NCBI RefSeq assembly: GCF_004122095.1
Contig: NZ_SAWZ01000004.1
Coordinates: 124,001 to 188,000 of the forward strand
Origin: Pseudoxanthomonas composti
GTDB taxonomy: Bacteria; Pseudomonadota; Gammaproteobacteria; Xanthomonadales; Xanthomonadaceae
Reading direction: 5' to 3'
DNA: 64,000 nucleotides
The translations under genes and the position numbers were made by a program. The first letter of the stretch is position 1. Each line of letters begins with the position of its first letter. Under the pieces are notes generated by a model. That model searched no databases and had not been told where the DNA came from. It saw nothing but the letters and a program-made list of their open reading frames with translations. Below are positions 60,576 through 64,000 of this stretch, piece by piece.

Positions 60576-61586
60576 ATGAGCCAGTGGTATTTCCTGACCG
60601 GCGCCGAGCAGACCCGCTCGGGCCCCTTCGACGACGCCGGCGCGCAGGCCTTCGTGCGCAGTAATCCCGCTGCGCTGGCCTGGCGCGAAGGCCTGGCCGG
60701 CTGGCAGCCGGCCGCCTCGCTGCCCGAGTTCGGCGGCAGCGCCGCGCCACCGCACATGCCGCCCCCGCCGGGTGCGGGCATGCGCGCGGACGATATCGAT
60801 TTCCGCATCGTCGGCCATGACATGCAGTTCGTCGAAGTCGAGCTGGACCCGGGCGAAAGCGCGGTGGCCGAGGCCGGCGCGCTGATGTTCAAGGATTCCA
60901 GCGTGCAGATGGACACGGTGTTCGGCGATGGCCGCACCAGCGGCGCCGGTGGCGGCTTCATGGACAAGCTGCTGGCCGCCGGCAAGCGCGTGGTCACCGG
61001 GGAGAGCCTGTTCACCACCGTGTACACGCACACCGGCCAGGGCAAGGCCAAGGTCGCCTTCGCCGCACCGTTCCCCGGCACGGTGATCGCGCTGAAGCTG
61101 TCCGAGCACGGCGGCCGCCTGATCTGCCAGAAGGACAGTTTCCTGGCCGGCGCGCGCGGCGTGCAGCTGGGCATCGCCTTCCAGCGCAAGATCCTCACCG
61201 GCCTGTTCGGCGGCGAGGGCTTCATCATGCAGAAGCTCGAGGGCGACGGCTGGGTGTTCGTGCACGCTGGCGGCACCGTGGTCGAGCGCGAGCTGGCCGC
61301 GGGCGAGCGCATCGACGTGGACACCGGCTGCGTGGTGGCCTACCACGGCGGCGTGGACATGGACGTGCGCCGGGTGGCCGGCATCAAGAGCATGTTCTTC
61401 GGCGGCGAAGGCGTGTTCCTGGCCACCCTGACCGGCCCGGGCAAGGTGTGGCTGCAGTCGCTGCCGTTCTCGCGCCTGGCCGGGCGCATGCTGCAGGCCG
61501 CGCCGCAGGCCGGCGGCCAGAGCCGCGGCGAAGGCTCGGTGCTGGGCGGGCTGGGCCGCATCCTGGATGGGGACAACAACTTCTAG
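60576..61586 (+). CDS. GYF-domain and AIM24-family protein
   Basis: The 336-residue protein has an N-terminal GYF_2-like domain (SQWYFLTGAEQTRSGPFDDA, WREGLAGWQPAASLPE). A Pro-rich link follows, then an AIM24/TIGR00266 domain with repeated beta motifs (FVEVELDPGESAVAEAGALM, GESLFTTVYTHTGQG, LAAGERIDVDTGCVVAYHGG). TIGR00266 proteins are common and without known biochemical role; the yeast homologue acts in mitochondrial membrane organisation. ATG at 60567 adds three residues. Confidence 0.88.
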   Translation: MSQWYFLTGAEQTRSGPFDDAGAQAFVRSNPAALAWREGLAGWQPAASLPEFGGSAAPPHMPPPPGAGMRADDIDFRIVGHDMQFVEVELDPGESAVAEAGALMFKDSSVQMDTVFGDGRTSGAGGGFMDKLLAAGKRVVTGESLFTTVYTHTGQGKAKVAFAAPFPGTVIALKLSEHGGRLICQKDSFLAGARGVQLGIAFQRKILTGLFGGEGFIMQKLEGDGWVFVHAGGTVVERELAAGERIDVDTGCVVAYHGGVDMDVRRVAGIKSMFFGGEGVFLATLTGPGKVWLQSLPFSRLAGRMLQAAPQAGGQSRGEGSVLGGLGRILDGDNNF

Positions 61587-61911
61587 GACGGACGCATTGC
61601 GCGGGCTAACGCAAGGACTGGATCATGGAGCGCATCGCGTAGATGTCGATGCGCTTCTGATTACGACGTTGGCCGCTGGCGTATGTGTTGAGCCCGACGG
61701 TCGTGGTCGCGGTCATCGCTGCGCTTGCGGCGGCTGTCTTCGCCGTTCTTGCCAGAAAGGCTCTGTTCCTGGTGGCTGCGCTCGTGGTGTTCGACGATTT
61801 TGCTCATGACGGTGATCCAGTTCATGCGTTAGCCGAACCGTTGGCCCAAGTTGCCCACGGTTTGGTCTTGGCTGGCTAAGCTGCGCATCTTCCTCATTCA
61901 ATCCTCGTCCC
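61587..61911. other. Unexplained 325-bp gap, possible degraded small gene on the minus strand
   Basis: No repeat family of this window occupies the gap. On the minus strand one frame opens at 61825 with MNWITVMSKIVEHHERSHQE (54 codons, stop at 61661). Overlapping and running past its end, a second frame ends NQKRIDIYAMRSMIQSLR at 61606. Both have a residue mix unlike random GC-rich frames, so the two may be halves of one frameshifted gene. On the plus strand a hydrophobic 64-codon frame (61685-61879) overlaps. None is certain. Confidence 0.35.
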
Positions 61912-62934
61912 ATGTCCGCTTCACGCCTGTCCTGCCTGCTGTTGACCGCCTGCGTGACCTTGCTTTCGGCCTGCGGCGGGGAGGCGGTGAAGCCAACGCC
62001 GCCGACACCGGCGGTGGTCACGCCGATCAAGCCGGTGCGCCCGGTGGTGGTGGGCATCGCCCTGGGCGGTGGTGCGGCCAAGGGCTTTGCGCATATCGGC
62101 GTGATCAAGATGCTGGAAGCCAACGGCATCAAGCCGGACGTGGTGGCCGGAACCAGCGCCGGCAGCGTGGTCGGCGCGCTCTACGCCAGCGGCATGGATG
62201 TGTTCCAGATGCAGGAAAAGGCCGTGGCGCTGGATGAATCCTCCATTCGCGACGTGCGCCTGTTCTCCGGCGGGCTGGTGCAGGGCCGCGCCCTGCAGGA
62301 CTACGTCAACGCCCAGGTCGACAACCGGCCGCTGCAGAAGATGAAGAAACCTTTCATCGCCGTGGCCACGCGGTTGGAGGATGGCGAGCGCACCTTGTTC
62401 AACAAGGGCGACACCGGCCAGGCGGTGCGCGCCTCCTCCAGCGTGCCGGGGGTGTTCGAGCCGGTGGTGATCGGCAAGTACCACTATGTCGATGGCGGCG
62501 TGGTCAGCCCGGTGCCGGTGGATGCGGCCCGACAGCTGGGCGCGGATTTCGTCATCGCCGTGGACATCTCCACCAAGGCCAGCGGCGTGGCCCCGGGTGG
62601 CCTGCTGGGCACGGTCAACCAGTCCATCGCCATCATGGGCCAGCGCGCCGGCCAGCAGGAGCTGGCGCGCGCGGACGTCGTGATCCGCCCCAAGGTCAAT
62701 GATTTCGGCGCGGCCGATTTCAGCCGCCGCAGCGCCGCGCTGCTGGAAGGCGAAAAGGCCGCGCTGGCGGTGATGCCGCAGATCAAGGCCAAGCTGGAAC
62801 AGCTGCGCCACGAGCGCGCCGCGGCGGCCGCCGCGGCAGCCAAGCCCAAGGCGCCGCCCTGTGTGGAGCCCTCGCGCATGGCACGGCTGATGGGCCGCGG
62901 CGAGCCCTGCCCGCCGGGTTCGGCCGCGCCCTGA
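61912..62934 (+). CDS. Patatin-like phospholipase, lipoprotein
   Basis: The 340-residue precursor has a lipoprotein signal with lipobox LLSAC. The patatin domain has the oxyanion loop ALGGGAAKGFAHIGV, the nucleophile Ser in VVAGTSAGSVVGAL, and the catalytic Asp in YVDGGVVSPVPV. It would hydrolyse lipids or esters at a membrane, as RssA-type proteins do. The C-terminus has an Ala/Lys-rich stretch and a short Cys-containing tail (CVEPSRMARLMGRGEPC). Confidence 0.92.
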   Translation: MSASRLSCLLLTACVTLLSACGGEAVKPTPPTPAVVTPIKPVRPVVVGIALGGGAAKGFAHIGVIKMLEANGIKPDVVAGTSAGSVVGALYASGMDVFQMQEKAVALDESSIRDVRLFSGGLVQGRALQDYVNAQVDNRPLQKMKKPFIAVATRLEDGERTLFNKGDTGQAVRASSSVPGVFEPVVIGKYHYVDGGVVSPVPVDAARQLGADFVIAVDISTKASGVAPGGLLGTVNQSIAIMGQRAGQQELARADVVIRPKVNDFGAADFSRRSAALLEGEKAALAVMPQIKAKLEQLRHERAAAAAAAAKPKAPPCVEPSRMARLMGRGEPCPPGSAAP

Positions 62935-62987
62935 CCCGCACCACGACCGTAGCCGATGGATTGGCTGGGAGGCTGTCCTGGTGCGCG

Positions 62988-63015
62988 CCCCTTCGCCGAT
63001 GAATCGGCTCCCACA
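62988..63015. repeat. Half-copy of the REP-type palindrome
   Basis: CCCTTCGCCGATGAATCGGCTCCCACA is only the right arm of the TGTGGGAGCCGATTCATCGG element, without a recognisable partner upstream. Immediately after, at about 63060-63090, GTAGGGCGGATCGCGATCCGCC is a single short unit related to the GTAGGGTGGA family. Confidence 0.65.
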
Positions 63016-63212
63016 GGGAGCGAACCCGAGCTGCGCGGGCGCTGGCCGAGGCTCAGGCGCGTAGGGCGGATCGCGATCCGCCATCGCCCAAATGCTGTGC
63101 CGACGACGTAGCTGGGGGCGACGACATCGCTTGCATACGTGCTAGCCGCGGACCAGCTTGTGCAAAAGCTCCACAATCGCGTCGCCGGATCAGGGTCCCA
63201 CCTCCTCACTGT

Positions 63213-63281
63213 TGTGGGAGCCGATTCATCGGCGAAGGGCTTTCCCGGCCAGGCCTCTTCGCCGATGAATTGGCTCCCACA
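63213..63281. repeat. REP-type palindrome (CCGATTCATCGG variant)
   Basis: It begins TGTGGGAGCCGATTCATCGG and ends CGATGAATTGGCTCCCACA, with the inner pair GGGCTTTCCCGG / CCAGGCCTC. It is the same variant as the copy inside recB. It sits just past the stop of the final TonB receptor and, with the half-copy at 62988, fills much of the 62935-63294 gap. Confidence 0.88.
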
Positions 63282-63294
63282 GGGCCGGTAAGCC

Positions 63295-64000
63295 TCAGTA
63301 GTGCCAGCGCAGGCTGAAGGACACGAAGCGCGGTTCGCCGTAGTTCTGGTAGTCCAGGTTGGCCCAGTAGGTCTTGTCCAGCGCGTTGCGCACGGCCAGG
63401 GTCGCGGTCCAGTCCTCGTTGATGCGGTAGCTGGCATTGAAGTTGGCCAGCACGTAGGCGTCCTGGGTGACCGTGACCGGCGTGGTGGTGCCATCGCCAT
63501 TGGGCCGGGCGATGTTGAAGCCCTGCACCTTGCTCTGCCAGCTCAGGCCGCCGCCGATGCTCAGGCGGTCCCAGCGACCGGGCAGGCGGTACTGGGTGGA
63601 CAGCTGCAGGTAATCCTCCGGCAGGTTGGCGTAGATCAGGTTGGTCGGCGCGCGGGTGACCTTGACGTGGGTGTAGCCGGCGCTGAGCGTCCAGCCCGGC
63701 AGCAGCTGACCGTTGTAGTCCACCTCCCAGCCGCGGCTCTTGGTGCCGTCCACGCCGATGAAGGCCGAGGTGCCGTCGGGCAGCGTGCCTTCCGGCACGC
63801 TGGCATCGCGCACGGCAAAGTTGTCCTGCTTGGCCTCGAACACCGCCGCACTCACCAGCGCGGCGCCATCGAGCAGGCTGGCCTTGATGCCGGCCTCCAG
63901 GTTGGAACCTTCCACTGGCGCCAGCAGGTTGTTGTCCTTGTCGCGATAGTTCTGCGGGTTGAAGATCTCGGTGTAGCTGGCATAGAGCGAGACGTCCGGC
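63295..64000 (-). CDS. TonB-dependent siderophore receptor (C-terminal part)
   Basis: The 234 visible codons are the end of a beta-barrel. The string SLYASYTEIFNPQNYRDKDN, LLAPVEGSNLEAG and the final FVSFSLRWHY are characteristic of ferric-siderophore receptors of the FpvA/FoxA type. The plug, signal and any signalling domain lie beyond the window. Iron regulation is likely for the family but cannot be checked here. Confidence 0.9.
   Translation of the reverse strand, partial: PDVSLYASYTEIFNPQNYRDKDNNLLAPVEGSNLEAGIKASLLDGAALVSAAVFEAKQDNFAVRDASVPEGTLPDGTSAFIGVDGTKSRGWEVDYNGQLLPGWTLSAGYTHVKVTRAPTNLIYANLPEDYLQLSTQYRLPGRWDRLSIGGGLSWQSKVQGFNIARPNGDGTTTPVTVTQDAYVLANFNASYRINEDWTATLAVRNALDKTYWANLDYQNYGEPRFVSFSLRWHY

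Noticed and set aside
1-64000. tRNA, rRNA, integrase, transposase or prophage genes
   Set aside because: None was recognised on either strand; all long gaps are accounted for by repeats or short promoters, apart from 61587-61911.

Overview
The window is about 64 kb of very GC-rich chromosomal DNA from a gammaproteobacterium, most likely Xanthomonadaceae (Pseudoxanthomonas, Stenotrophomonas or a close relative). The basis is the dense high-GC coding, several large TonB-dependent receptors with Xanthomonas-like plugs, the recC-recB-recD order, the mla operon ending in mlaA, and the abundant intergenic palindromes of the TGTGGGAGCGGCTTCAGCCG type. No rRNA, tRNA, CRISPR array, prophage or transposase gene was found. 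Genus and species are inference.

Layout. 1-4.4 kb: a truncated LysR regulator divergent from a short-chain dehydrogenase, a LysE-type exporter gene broken by an in-frame amber codon, a small lipoprotein, a 33-residue basic protein, an exported GH114 glycosidase and a small coiled protein. 4.5-5.05 kb: a 144-bp tandem array that has copied the 3' end of recD. 5.0-14.5 kb: recCBD on the minus strand, joined by ATGA overlaps. 14.7-18.8 kb: the mlaFEDCB-mlaA phospholipid transport operon, ending at a strong terminator. 18.8-20.2 kb: a glutathione peroxidase between two arrays of the same repeat. 20.3-26.2 kb: a lipoprotein, rmuC, a glutathione S-transferase, an exported deoxyribosyltransferase-like protein, an intact LysE exporter and an amino acid permease.

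26.4-30.9 kb: a TonB receptor divergent from a GH30 glycosidase, with a LacI-type palindrome between them, suggesting a small glycan-use locus. 31.1-40.9 kb: a minus-strand operon of TonB receptor, APC permease, amidase, PaiB-like protein, alpha/beta hydrolase and S9 peptidase, divergent from an Lrp/AsnC regulator. The last five genes overlap by 1-4 bases, and the set looks like an uptake and degradation pathway for a peptide or amide compound. 41.1-46.5 kb: MFS exporter, threonine dehydratase-like enzyme with divergent LysR, cytochrome c, and ArsR regulator divergent from an Old Yellow Enzyme. 46.8-53.9 kb: YegD-like Hsp70, MAPEG protein, penicillin-acylase family enzyme, a repeat array, a Phd/VapC-type toxin-antitoxin pair and rlmI. 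53.9-64 kb: a yybP-ykoY (Mn2+) riboswitch ahead of a TerC/Alx protein, rhomboid protease, GH18 chitinase, DUF3817 protein, TonB receptor, GYF-AIM24 protein, patatin lipoprotein, and the end of a siderophore-type TonB receptor.

The most striking feature is that all three RecBCD subunits carry in-frame repeat sequence, each from a different family: a REP-type palindrome in recB, a 31-bp perfect inverted repeat in recC, and five 27-bp tandem repeats in recD. The window also holds at least four families of dispersed repeats, which occupy most long intergenic gaps.
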